Below are positions 33,683-42,409 of a stretch of DNA of 64,000 bases, piece after piece. Each line of letters begins with the position of its first letter. Position 1 is the first letter of the stretch. The position numbers and the translations under genes are program-made. The stretch comes from Anaerolineae bacterium (lineage in GTDB: Bacteria > Chloroflexota > Anaerolineae > Promineifilales > Promineifilaceae), in contig JAUIAP010000028.1 of NCBI GenBank assembly GCA_030425205.1, forward strand, positions 1 to 64,000, read 5' to 3'. The notes beneath the pieces were generated by a model, which made no database searches, had not been told where the DNA came from, and worked only from the letters and a program-made list of their open reading frames with translations.

Positions 33683-34774
33683 TTAGACCGTTAGCGCGAG
33701 CGTGTTCATGTTGTTCAAATCTTCACACGCTTGGGTCAAGCGGGCGGAGAAGGATGTTTCGGCCGCACGTAACCATGAACGCGGATCGTACTGTTTCTTG
33801 TTTGGCTTATCGGCGCCTTCTGGGTTGCCCAACTGGCCTTGCAAATAGTCGTGCTTGCTCGCCTCATAGGCACGGACACCTTCCCAGAACGCCCATTGGG
33901 TATCTGTGTCGATGTTCATCTTGATCGCGCCATATTCGATTGCCTTGCGGATATCCTCTTGCGCCGAGCCAGAACCACCGTGGAAGACAAAGTTGAGCGG
34001 GGTGTCATCTTTCACATCATAATGGTCGATGATGTACTGTTGTGAATTACGCAAGATATCGGGGCGCAACTCGACGTTGCCCGGTTTATAGACGCCATGC
34101 ACGTTCCCAAACGCGGCCGCGACCATAAACTTATCGCTGACTTTCATCAACTCTTCATAGGCGTATGCAACTTCTTCTGGCTGTGTGTAAAGACGCGCGC
34201 TGTCCACATCGGTGTTGTCAACGCCATCCTCTTCACCACCCGTTACGCCCAGCTCAAATTCGAGGGTCATATCCATCTTGCTCATACGTTCAAGATAACG
34301 TTTGCAGATTTCAATGTTTTCTTCAAGTGGCTCTTCAGAGAGATCGAGCATATGTGAGCTGAAAAGCGGTACGCCATGCACTTTATAAAACGCTTCACCC
34401 GCATCAAGCATACCGTCGATCCACGGCAACAGCTTTTTGGCCGCATGGTCGGTGTGGGTCAAAATGCGTGCGCCATAAAGAGCGGCCAGCTCGTGTATGT
34501 GGCGTGCACCAGAAACGGCTCCTGCCACAGAAGCCGACATATCCTGATTGGGTAGACCCTTACCAGCAAAAAATTGTGCGCCACCATTACTAAACTGAAT
34601 GATGATTGGGGAGTTGACATCGCGTGCCGTTTCCATAGCAGCATTGACGGTGTTTGTGCCAATGACATTGACAGCAGGAAGGGCAAAGTTGTTCTTTTGG
34701 GCAACGGCGAAGAGTTTTTGCACTGCATCGCCTGTGATAACGCCAGCAGGTAACATTTCTGATAAAGTGGTCAT
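33683..34774 (-). CDS. fba: Class II fructose-bisphosphate aldolase (FbaA type)
   Basis: 363 residues from the ATG at 34774, preceded by AAGGAA. It is a zinc-dependent cleavage enzyme turning fructose-1,6-bisphosphate into DHAP and GAP. Long FbaA-type signatures are present: FALPAVNVIGTNTVNAAMETA, GARILTHTDHAAKKLLPWIDGML (zinc His; the usual Cys after DH is Ala), FSSHMLDLSEEPLEENI, MTLEFELGVTGGEEDGVDN, AFGNVHGVYKPGNV and FHGGSGSAQEDI. An in-frame start at 34825 is rejected. The neighbour proB is divergent. Confidence 0.97.
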   Translation of the reverse strand: MTTLSEMLPAGVITGDAVQKLFAVAQKNNFALPAVNVIGTNTVNAAMETARDVNSPIIIQFSNGGAQFFAGKGLPNQDMSASVAGAVSGARHIHELAALYGARILTHTDHAAKKLLPWIDGMLDAGEAFYKVHGVPLFSSHMLDLSEEPLEENIEICKRYLERMSKMDMTLEFELGVTGGEEDGVDNTDVDSARLYTQPEEVAYAYEELMKVSDKFMVAAAFGNVHGVYKPGNVELRPDILRNSQQYIIDHYDVKDDTPLNFVFHGGSGSAQEDIRKAIEYGAIKMNIDTDTQWAFWEGVRAYEASKHDYLQGQLGNPEGADKPNKKQYDPRSWLRAAETSFSARLTQACEDLNNMNTLALTV

Positions 34775-34903
34775 AGGTAAATTCCTTTTTAAGCGCACGG
34801 AGGGGGAGTTGAGGGGAATACCCATACTCCTTACTCCCTGCTCCTACAAATTTTCTCTTCGATTATAACAGCAGTTCTGAAAAGAGTGGTTATACTCTGG
34901 AAT

Positions 34904-35998
34904 ATGCGAATTGTTGTTAAGCTAGGTACGAGCGTATTGACAGGAGGAACGCGGCGTTTGAATCGGCCGAAAATCGCTGACCTCACCCGCCAGTGCGCCA
35001 CCCTACAAGCACAAGGTCATCAGATCATTGTCTGTACCTCTGGTGCGGTCGCTGCGGGGCGTGAACAGTTGGGATTTCCCAACTTATCACGCAACCTGAC
35101 GACCAAGCGAATGCTTTCGGCCGTGGGGCAGAGTCGCCTCATGCAGGTGTGGGGTGGTTTCTTCGAGATTTATGATGTGCATGTCGCGCAAATGTTGCTC
35201 ACGCGTGCCGATGTGCAATCGCGGCAACGCTATCTGAATGCGCGCGATACGCTGCGCCACCTGCTTGAACTGCAAATTATCCCCATCATCAATGAAAACG
35301 ATGCCGTTGCCAATGATGATATCAAAGTTGGTGACAACGATAATCTTTCCGCACTCGTTGCGCTGTTGGCAGAGGCGGACATCTTGTTTCTTTTGACCGA
35401 TCAGGATGGGCTGTTTACGGCTGACCCCAGACGAGAAGAATCGGCCGAACTGATCCGTGAAGTCCGCACAATTAACGACTATCTGCGCCAACTGGCAGGC
35501 GGGAGCGTGACAGGCTTGGGAACGGGTGGGATGGTGACGAAGATCGAATCGGCCGAAGTTGCAACCCGCGCTGGCATTGACGTGATCATTGCCAACGGGA
35601 ATCTACCTGACATTATCGTGCGTCTGACAAATGGCGAACAACATGGCACGCGCTTTATTGCCCAAGAGTCGCCGCTTGAAAACCGCAAACAGTGGCTCTT
35701 TGCTGGCTCAAAAACACATGGCGCATTGACGGTTGATGCAGGCGCTGCCCAAGCGTTGCGCGTAGCGGGTCGTAGTTTGTTACCAGCAGGAATCATGCGT
35801 GTGACTGGCAACTTTACACGCGGAGAAACGGTCGCCATCGAAACGGAAGTCGGGCAATTGATTGGACGTGGCATCGCACGCTATTCTAGCCGCGCGATGC
35901 AGGAGATTATGGGTCGGCAATCGGCCGAAATTGAAGATATTCTCGGCTATACTTATGGCAACGTTGCCATCCATCGCAATGATTTGATCTTACTTTAA
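34904..35998 (+). CDS. proB: Glutamate 5-kinase with PUA domain
   Basis: 364 residues; the first step of proline synthesis. The amino-acid-kinase domain has RIVVKLGTSVLTGG, IIVCTSGAVAAGREQLG, LLTRADVQSRQRYLNARDTL, IPIINENDAVANDDIKVGDNDNLSALVA, FLLTDQDGLFTADPR, and GTGGMVTKIESAEVATRAGI. The C-terminal PUA domain is about 275-360. A TATACT word ends only 7 bases before the ATG, so a very short or leaderless mRNA is possible, though no good -35 is visible. Four TCGGCCGA octamers occur in this 1.1-kb gene. No proA lies nearby. Confidence 0.97.
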   Translation: MRIVVKLGTSVLTGGTRRLNRPKIADLTRQCATLQAQGHQIIVCTSGAVAAGREQLGFPNLSRNLTTKRMLSAVGQSRLMQVWGGFFEIYDVHVAQMLLTRADVQSRQRYLNARDTLRHLLELQIIPIINENDAVANDDIKVGDNDNLSALVALLAEADILFLLTDQDGLFTADPRREESAELIREVRTINDYLRQLAGGSVTGLGTGGMVTKIESAEVATRAGIDVIIANGNLPDIIVRLTNGEQHGTRFIAQESPLENRKQWLFAGSKTHGALTVDAGAAQALRVAGRSLLPAGIMRVTGNFTRGETVAIETEVGQLIGRGIARYSSRAMQEIMGRQSAEIEDILGYTYGNVAIHRNDLILL

Positions 35999-36066
35999 TC
36001 GGCAACAAAGCCTGAATGACCAATACAAATAATTCATTTCTAAATTTGTTGCCACCTCTATAACGA

Positions 36067-36393
36067 ATGACAAACTGGTTAAAAATCGACAAACTCGAAA
36101 ACTTTAATGAAGGCGAACCCGTCTTCCACGACTTCCGCTATGAAACGGCCGCAATCGTGCGTGTCGGCGACGACGTATTCGCCTTTGAAGACCGTTGCAC
36201 CCATGACGATGGCCCACTCGCTGACGGCATTATCGATGTTTTAAATTGTGAAGTCCACTGTCCACGTCATGGCGCACGCTTCAACTTCTGCACTGGAGAA
36301 GTCCTCTCAATGCCGGCCGTGACCGATGTGCCTACCTACGCGACAAAAATCGAAGCAGGCGAAGTCTATATCCAACCACCGGACGAATCGTAA
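36067..36393 (+). CDS. Rieske-type [2Fe-2S] ferredoxin
   Basis: 108 residues forming a single Rieske domain. The cluster ligands are in RCTHDDGPLADG (Cys, His) and CPRHGARFNFCTGE (Cys, His), with the rest a beta sandwich (FEDRC ... VLSMPAVTDVPTYATKIEAGEVYI). It resembles the small ferredoxin components of ring-hydroxylating dioxygenases or nitrite-reductase small subunits. No oxygenase or reductase partner lies in this window, so its electron partner is unknown. It may be co-transcribed with proB (68-base gap). A family A repeat follows. Confidence 0.92.
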   Translation: MTNWLKIDKLENFNEGEPVFHDFRYETAAIVRVGDDVFAFEDRCTHDDGPLADGIIDVLNCEVHCPRHGARFNFCTGEVLSMPAVTDVPTYATKIEAGEVYIQPPDES

Positions 36394-36403
36394 ATACCTT
36401 TAT

Positions 36404-36453
36404 CGTGATGCGTGGTGCGTGGTATGTATTCTGGACACGCACCACGCATCACG
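36404..36453. repeat. Family A intergenic hairpin repeat, copy 3
   Basis: The arms 36404-36421 and 36436-36453 are a perfect 18-bp inverted repeat made of CGTGATGCGT/GGTGCGTG words. It sits between the Rieske gene and the Tat lipoprotein gene. Confidence 0.8.
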
Positions 36454-36592
36454 TACCACTGCTGGCATTTGTATCTCCCCTTGACAGCTAAAGTGACGAG
36501 TGCAATTGTCCCTTCATTTCTCTGCCGGCACGTTAAAACATATTTATCATCTTCCCACTCTGATAGCGAATCGTGTATAAGTCTGTCAGTTT

Positions 36593-37939
36593 ATGCGCGA
36601 TCTATCCTCTCTCTCAAGACGACAATTTTTGCGCTACTGTGCGGCAGGTGGCGGCTATTTGCTGCTTTCAGCCTGTCGCACACCGACGCCAACGCCTGAA
36701 CAGATTTCCCGCGTCACAATCGTGGCAACGCCAAGCGACACACCATCGTTGACGGCAACGAGCACGCCACCAAATACACCCCGCGTTTCACCGACACCGC
36801 CTCCGTCGCTCACGCCACGACCATCGCTAACCCCACTGCGGCCAACAGCTAGTCCAACCAATGATGGACTGACCATCTATCTGCCATCGATCAATCAGTC
36901 GCAACAGGAAGCTTACCCCGTCGTCATTCCAACTGATTCATCCGCAGCGCAACAGTCTCGACCGACCAGCACGCCTGTTGTCGTTCAGTTGCCAACGGTT
37001 CCCCCTGCCCCACGCGCAACAAGCACCCCTATCGTGGCGCCGCTGCCAACGCTGACACCGACACCCAGCCCCACGCCCACGCCGACACCCTTGCCGTGTC
37101 TGACACCCGTTGCGCCTCCGCTAGAGGTCGGGCCACCCTATTTAGGGCTGCACGCATCGGCCGATCCCATTATCTCCCACCAAGAACGCTGTACATTTCT
37201 CGATCTGCGGCCCAGCTTGATCAAGATCATGACATTTCACCCGCCGTCTGACATCGCACCATTGGCGGGTTCACAGCCACAGGCGCGCTGGATTGTGCGA
37301 GCATTTTTGGAGTTTGGTGGGCGCAACGTTTCGGCCGCTAATTTTGTCGAGTGGACACTCGGCGACATGGTGCGCACGGTCAACGTTTTGTCGGGACGCG
37401 ACATTACGATCGAGCTGCACAATGAGCCAAATCTCGTTGCCGAAGGTTGGCAAACGACATGGGCAGACGGTGCGGCGTTTGCCGATTGGTGGTTGCAGGT
37501 GTTGGCACAATATCGGGCCGCCTTGCCGGGCGCACGCTATCTTTATCCGGGATTATCACCGGGCGGTGACGTGGGCGGCGTGCGGCGTGATCACTTTGCC
37601 TTTTTGGAGGAGAGTCGCGCAGCGGTTGAGGCGGCCGATGGACTTGGCTTGCATCTCTATTGGGCAGGGGCGTATCCTATGTCACAAGCATTGGGCGTGT
37701 TAGACGAGACAATTGCGCGCTTTCCCAATAAGCCAATCTGGATCACGGAGGCGAGTTACAATGCGGGCGGGATTGGTGATGAAGAGCGAGCGCGACAATA
37801 TCTAACGTTCTTTAACGAGCTACGCGGGCGACCAACGGTGCAAGGGGTGACGTTTTTCGTTGCATCGGCGAGCAATGGGGAATTTTCGGCCGAAACATGG
37901 GTCGGGCGCGGTATCGCAAAAATTCTTGGAAATCGGTAG
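36593..37939 (+). CDS. Tat-exported lipoprotein with cellulase-superfamily fold
   Basis: 448 residues. The N-terminus has a twin-arginine motif (SRRQFLR) and a lipobox (LLLSAC, Cys about 29), so it is probably exported folded and lipid-anchored. Residues about 30-175 are a Thr/Pro/Ser linker. The C-terminal domain (about 180-448) is a TIM-barrel glycosidase fold with ITIELHNEPNLVAEGW (acid/base Glu), YLYPGLSPGGDVGG, GLGLHLYWAGAYP and KPIWITEASYNAGG (nucleophile Glu). Both Glu are kept. It is distantly related to the two lipoproteins at 28.4-30.9 kb. It is followed by a family B repeat and then greA. No clear Shine-Dalgarno is visible. Confidence 0.85.
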   Translation: MRDLSSLSRRQFLRYCAAGGGYLLLSACRTPTPTPEQISRVTIVATPSDTPSLTATSTPPNTPRVSPTPPPSLTPRPSLTPLRPTASPTNDGLTIYLPSINQSQQEAYPVVIPTDSSAAQQSRPTSTPVVVQLPTVPPAPRATSTPIVAPLPTLTPTPSPTPTPTPLPCLTPVAPPLEVGPPYLGLHASADPIISHQERCTFLDLRPSLIKIMTFHPPSDIAPLAGSQPQARWIVRAFLEFGGRNVSAANFVEWTLGDMVRTVNVLSGRDITIELHNEPNLVAEGWQTTWADGAAFADWWLQVLAQYRAALPGARYLYPGLSPGGDVGGVRRDHFAFLEESRAAVEAADGLGLHLYWAGAYPMSQALGVLDETIARFPNKPIWITEASYNAGGIGDEERARQYLTFFNELRGRPTVQGVTFFVASASNGEFSAETWVGRGIAKILGNR

Positions 37940-37954
37940 AATACAGAAGAATTA

Positions 37955-38023
37955 CAGTGGTTAGCGGCTAGTGGACAGTGGTTAGTGTCTAAAACTAATC
38001 TCCATCCACTGATTGCTAATCAC
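37955..38023. repeat. Family B hairpin upstream of greA
   Basis: The arm 37955-37973 (AGTGGTTAGCGGCTAGTGG) pairs with 38005-38023 at 15 of 19 positions. It is built from GGTTAGTG/GGCTAGTG units like the element at 21259-21305. Confidence 0.6.
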
Positions 38024-38043
38024 TTATATTTTGGAGAGTAGTT

Positions 38044-38514
38044 ATGAGCGATGTAACATATGTAACGGCCGAAGGGCTGGCAAATTTGAAAGACGAGTTG
38101 CGTGAACGTAAAGAAGAAAAGCGCGTAGAAATCGCCGATCGGCTGGATAAAGCGATCAAAATGGGCGATCTAAAAGAGAATGCCGACTATCACGTGGCAA
38201 AAGAAGATCAGGCGTTCAACGAGGGGCGTATCCAGCAGTTGCAAGATGCCATATTAAGCGCGGTTGTCATCGAAGAGCGCAAAGCTGGTAAGACGGTTCG
38301 CATCGGCAACACCGTCACGATTGCGGAAGAAGGGTACGAAGACGAGGAAGAAGAGTATCGCATCGTCGGTGCGCGGGAAGCTGACCCAGCCGCTGGGATG
38401 ATTTCCAACGAGTCGCCAATCGGTAAGGCGATGATTGGGGCGAAAATTGGGCAGGTCGTGGAAGCCGAAACGCCCGGTGGAACAATGCGTTTCAAGATAT
38501 TAAAAGTGAGTTGA
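38044..38514 (+). CDS. greA: Transcription elongation factor GreA
   Basis: 156 residues; GGAG lies 8 bases before the ATG. It rescues backtracked RNA polymerase by stimulating transcript cleavage. The N-terminal coiled coil is about 1-75 (LANLKDELRERKEEKR ... MGDLKENADYHVAKEDQ with the acidic tip DLKEN), and the C-terminal FKBP-like domain has GNTVTIAEEG and ISNESPIGKAMIGAKIGQVV. Length is normal. Confidence 0.97.
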   Translation: MSDVTYVTAEGLANLKDELRERKEEKRVEIADRLDKAIKMGDLKENADYHVAKEDQAFNEGRIQQLQDAILSAVVIEERKAGKTVRIGNTVTIAEEGYEDEEEEYRIVGAREADPAAGMISNESPIGKAMIGAKIGQVVEAETPGGTMRFKILKVS

Positions 38515-38549
38515 TGACGATTCAGTACAACTAAGTTTGCCAATATCAA

Positions 38550-38588
38550 TTGACACACAATTTTGTTTTGTACATAATGTTGTACAAA
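38550..38588 (+). promoter_or_regulatory. Promoter and operator of the YefM-YoeB operon
   Basis: TTGACA (38550-38555), a 17-base spacer and CATAAT (38573-38578). The inverted repeat TTTGTACA-N6-TGTACAAA (38567-38588) covers the -10 and start site, and contains the TGTACA core typical of YefM operators. It is the expected site for autorepression by the antitoxin/toxin complex. Confidence 0.85.
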
Positions 38589-38599
38589 GGAACAAGATT

Positions 38600-38878
38600 A
38601 TGCAAGCAATGAGTATTTCTGAAGGGCGCAAACGACTGTTCGAGCTACGTGAAAGCGTGGTTGATGACTTTGAAACTGTTATTCTTACTCACAAGAAAGG
38701 CAATGTCGTTCTCATCTCGCTTGAAGAGTATGAGTCATGGTTTGAGACGCTGCGCTTGATGCGGGATGAACCCTCATGGAATGCACTGCAACGTGCATTA
38801 AAAAATCCGCAGGAGATCATTGAAAATGGCGCGAAGTTTGAAGATGTCTTCGCTGACTTATTGGCCTCTTCCGACTAA
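38600..38878 (+). CDS. yefM: Antitoxin of the Phd/YefM family
   Basis: 92 residues from the ATG at 38600; AGGAA lies 8 bases upstream. The N-terminal DNA-binding fold (MSISEGRKRLFELRESV ... ILTHKKGNVVLISLEEYESWFETLRLM) matches YefM. The acidic flexible C-terminus (EIIENGAKFEDVFADLLASSD) should wrap the toxin. Its stop is 5 bases before the toxin start. It represses its own promoter through the palindrome at 38567-38588 (family knowledge). The locus has no TCGGCCGA octamer, fitting a mobile module. Confidence 0.92.
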   Translation: MQAMSISEGRKRLFELRESVVDDFETVILTHKKGNVVLISLEEYESWFETLRLMRDEPSWNALQRALKNPQEIIENGAKFEDVFADLLASSD

Positions 38879-38883
38879 GCGCA

Positions 38884-39150
38884 ATGTGGTCAATCAAATT
38901 TGGCGTACAGGCAGAAAAGGACTTGGCTTGGCTCCGCAAGCACGATAAACGTGCTTACATCAAGTGCTTTGACATTCTACGAGACATGTTGCACGATCCT
39001 CGTGATGGACTCGGCAAACCTGAAAGATTACGACACGTAGACGGCGAAGCCTGGTCACGACGAATCTCCCCGCAACACCGTCTCGTTTACACGATTGAGA
39101 AAGAGTACATCTCGATCACTTCATGCCGAACGCATTACGGCGACCATTAA
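38884..39150 (+). CDS. yoeB: YoeB/Txe-type mRNA-cleaving toxin
   Basis: 88 residues with the RelE fold. Family-specific blocks are present: GLGKPERL (catalytic Glu), EAWSRRISPQHRLVYTIE (catalytic Arg) and the terminal SCRTHYGDH (catalytic His-Tyr). It cuts mRNA at the ribosome when free of YefM. All catalytic positions are intact, so the toxin should be active. Its stop overlaps the end of the converging beta-galactosidase gene by 3 bases. Confidence 0.94.
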   Translation: MWSIKFGVQAEKDLAWLRKHDKRAYIKCFDILRDMLHDPRDGLGKPERLRHVDGEAWSRRISPQHRLVYTIEKEYISITSCRTHYGDH

Positions 39151-42149
39151 GCGATTGATTTGAGCACGAAACTAAGAGTCACTGGTTTATCGACGCGCAA
39201 AAGATATTTGTCGAGCGTCATCGGCCCACAGCTTGCCCCACCCAATCCCGTATGCCCATAATCGAGATTGAGATATGCGACATCCTGCCGTTTGAGTTGG
39301 TAGGTGTGGGTTGCTTCTGTTAGGTTTTGCTGCGTGAAATGGCTGACGCTAAAGTCGAACGTGGGCGCACCCATAACCTGTAGACCGTTCCCCTGCTTGT
39401 CCGCGATGGTCAGCCAGCGCACGTCACTGCGATTACCGTAATCTTGGGGATAGATGTAGGGTTCTACCATGTTGTCGATGGTTGTACGGAATCGGCCGAT
39501 TCGCGCCCCACTCTTGCGATCTACATAGTTTTCATGCCCACCCCGTCCAAAGTAGCTGACGATCTCATGTTGCGCTGGCACAACGAGCGTCACGCCAACA
39601 CGCGGCATCGGGGGTAGTTCAATCTTTGGCGTGAGGGTTAGCTCGACGTGGAGGGCGTCTGAAATCGGCCGATAACGATACTGCAACGCGAACAACTCCT
39701 GCCCGTTTGCCGAAACCGTACAGTCTGCGCTGATACACGCCTCTTCTGTGACAAGGGAGTCAACCCGCGTCTCCACCGCATCTAGCCCAACTGCACGCCA
39801 AAGGTGCGCCAACTGCCGATCCTCGGGCCAAATCATCGCCTCATCGTTATCCGTCGGCGCACGCCAAACGTTCAAACGCATCCCTTCCACAAGCGTCTGC
39901 CCGTTCATGCGCACGTTTGTCAACGTCCCCGTCCTTTTATCCACATCAATTGAATGACCCTGCCACCTGGTGCCAAACGTCAATTGGTCTAATATGTTTG
40001 GCACAGTCTCCCCCAGCGCGAACTGCACAAATCCGACCTCATGCCCTGCAATCGCCCAATCACTGTTGCCCACAGTCGTAAACCGTACCGTCAAAAACCG
40101 TTCTCCCTGCACAGCCTTGGGCAAATTGAGCGGCAGCGTAATCACTTCTGACCCTTGCGGCGCAATTTTCATCGGGTCAACGGTTCCGAAATCAATCACA
40201 TCGCCACCCTCTTCAACCGCCCACTCCAACCACAAATCTGACAGATCGGTGAACCACTTGCGATTGACTATGCGAAGCACGCCTTGCGATAAATCAACGG
40301 CTTCAACCCTAAACGGTTGCAAAATATGTTTATACTCCCACATCGCCGCATGAGGTGTCCGATCTGGCGCGATCAATCCGTTAATGCAGAAATTGGTGTC
40401 ATTGATTGTGTCACCAAAATCACCCCCATAGGCCCAATAGCGTTGCCCGTCCTCTGTCGTTTTGACCAAACCTTGATCAACCCAATCCCAGATAAATCCA
40501 CCCTGCAACCCGTGTATCTGTTCAATCGCATCCCAGTATTCACGCAAATTGCCCGTGCTGTTGCCCATCGAGTGAGCATATTCGCACATGATGAGTGGTC
40601 GTGTTGCGTCTGGATCGTTGCCAAAATCGATGATTTCTTGAACAGTCGGATACATGGGACAAACAATGTCCGTTGTGTATCTGCCATTATTCCATTCGCG
40701 TCCGCCATCATTGCGGCTGATACACCCCTCATATTGGATGGGGCGCGTCGCATCATAGCCGCGAATCCAGCCTGCCATCGCATCGTGATTTGGCCCATAG
40801 CCGCTCTCATTTCCCAATGACCAGATAATGACCGACGGATGATTCTTGGCACGCAACACCATATTTTTGCCGCGCTCAACGAAGGCTTTTGTCCAGCGTG
40901 GATCGTTGCAAAGCCGATGATAGTCCGCATGTGCCTCTATGTTTGCCTCGTCGATGACATAGAGCCCGTATTCATCGCACAGTTCATACCAGCGATCTTG
41001 CATCGGATAGTGGCTGTTGCGCACGGCGTTGATGTTAAAACGTTTCATCAGCAAGATATCGGCAACCATGCTGGCCTCATCGACCGCCTTGCCACGTGTC
41101 TCGTGGTGTTCATGCCGATTAACGCCGCCGAGCAGAACGGGTTGTCCATTGATTAAGAGTTCGCGCCCCTTGATTTCAATCTGTCGGAAGCCGATTTTCT
41201 GCGTGGTCGCGTGGATAATTTCGCCGCTTGGGTTTTTGAGCGTGACGAGTAATGTGTAGAGCGTCGGCGATTCGGCCGACCACAATCTCACATCTGAAAA
41301 ATTGCGTACAAACGTCGTCTTTGGCACCTCACGCGCAACATCTTTGGCATATTGCTCCCATGATTGCCACAATTTTTGTCCCGCTGGGGCAAACAACGTA
41401 AGTTGCACGGCATAATCGCCAATTGCCTCACCATGCACTGTCACATCAACGGAAAGGCGCGCCTTACTAAAGTCCCCGTTTGAAAAGGTCGTCTTGGCAA
41501 AAATATCAAAAATGTGTGTCTTGGGCGTCGCGTAGAGCCAAACATCACGGTAAATTCCCGCCATCCACCAGTGATCTTGATCCTCGATATAGCTGCTATC
41601 GGACCAGCGAATCACGGAACATGTGACGCTATTCTCGCCACTCTGCACAAATTTGGTCACGTCAAATTCGGCCGGCAGACGTGAATCTTTGCTCAACCCA
41701 ACATAGTGATCGTTAACCCAAACGCAGAAGAATGACTCAACTCCCTCGAAGCGCAGAATGATGCGCTGATCTTCCCAATCGGCTGGCAAATCAAACGTGC
41801 GCCGATAGACGCCCGTGGGATTATCCTCCTGTGGAACGTGTGGCGGGTTGTCTGGAATCGGCATTTTGACATTGGTATAGATCGGTTTGTCAAAGCCTTG
41901 AACTGTCCAATTGCCGGGAACAGAGATTTTAGAATCTGGATTTTGCAGCTTGGATTTGTCGAGTGCTGCGGGGTTTGGGTGGAGCTCGAATTGCCAATCG
42001 CCGTTGAGGGAGAGACGGGATGGGGAAGTGTTTGATAGGGCATTTTCGGCCGAATCATAGCCCCAAAACGTCGCATGTCCTTGTAGCTTGTTGATTCCCG
42101 TAACTTCAGGATTTTCCCAGTCTGGTAGATGTCCAAATTGCTGATACAT
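39147..42149 (-). CDS. lacZ: Beta-galactosidase, GH2 family, LacZ size
   Basis: 1000 residues from the ATG at 42149 (AGAGG just upstream); the TTG start at 42221 is disfavoured. It hydrolyses beta-galactosides. The domain order is as in E. coli LacZ: sugar-binding jelly roll, Ig-like domain, TIM barrel with the acid/base motif VIIWSLGNESGYGPNHDAM and nucleophile motif PLIMCEYAHSMGNSTGN, second Ig-like domain, and C-terminal beta-gal small-chain domain (PTDNDEAMIWPEDRQ ... LNLDYGHTGLGGASCGP). No signal peptide, so it is cytoplasmic. No permease or repressor adjoins it. The converging toxin gene overlaps its 3' end. Confidence 0.97.
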   Translation of the reverse strand: MYQQFGHLPDWENPEVTGINKLQGHATFWGYDSAENALSNTSPSRLSLNGDWQFELHPNPAALDKSKLQNPDSKISVPGNWTVQGFDKPIYTNVKMPIPDNPPHVPQEDNPTGVYRRTFDLPADWEDQRIILRFEGVESFFCVWVNDHYVGLSKDSRLPAEFDVTKFVQSGENSVTCSVIRWSDSSYIEDQDHWWMAGIYRDVWLYATPKTHIFDIFAKTTFSNGDFSKARLSVDVTVHGEAIGDYAVQLTLFAPAGQKLWQSWEQYAKDVAREVPKTTFVRNFSDVRLWSAESPTLYTLLVTLKNPSGEIIHATTQKIGFRQIEIKGRELLINGQPVLLGGVNRHEHHETRGKAVDEASMVADILLMKRFNINAVRNSHYPMQDRWYELCDEYGLYVIDEANIEAHADYHRLCNDPRWTKAFVERGKNMVLRAKNHPSVIIWSLGNESGYGPNHDAMAGWIRGYDATRPIQYEGCISRNDGGREWNNGRYTTDIVCPMYPTVQEIIDFGNDPDATRPLIMCEYAHSMGNSTGNLREYWDAIEQIHGLQGGFIWDWVDQGLVKTTEDGQRYWAYGGDFGDTINDTNFCINGLIAPDRTPHAAMWEYKHILQPFRVEAVDLSQGVLRIVNRKWFTDLSDLWLEWAVEEGGDVIDFGTVDPMKIAPQGSEVITLPLNLPKAVQGERFLTVRFTTVGNSDWAIAGHEVGFVQFALGETVPNILDQLTFGTRWQGHSIDVDKRTGTLTNVRMNGQTLVEGMRLNVWRAPTDNDEAMIWPEDRQLAHLWRAVGLDAVETRVDSLVTEEACISADCTVSANGQELFALQYRYRPISDALHVELTLTPKIELPPMPRVGVTLVVPAQHEIVSYFGRGGHENYVDRKSGARIGRFRTTIDNMVEPYIYPQDYGNRSDVRWLTIADKQGNGLQVMGAPTFDFSVSHFTQQNLTEATHTYQLKRQDVAYLNLDYGHTGLGGASCGPMTLDKYLLRVDKPVTLSFVLKSIA

Positions 42150-42409
42150 AGCCTCTAATTTTACCGATTGTGCCGTCAGCCAACCTAACAGCCGTTTGAG
42201 CTTGCGTTTAATGGTGCGCAAATGGGTAGATTATAGCAGAGCCTTAATATTGTCCATGATGAACCATATCTATGCTCCTTCAGATCCTATAGTTAAGGGT
42301 CGCAATAGGCTGCGCTGAAACGGATCGACACGAAGTCACTCCATTGCTACACTCGCCGTGATTGAATAGAATCGGGGTCAACGGCATCGCCACAAAGAAA
42401 CAATTAAGT

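Noticed and set aside
34886..34904. Leaderless start of proB as a firm call
   Set aside because: TATACT lies at the right distance, but no acceptable -35 is seen 16-18 bases upstream.
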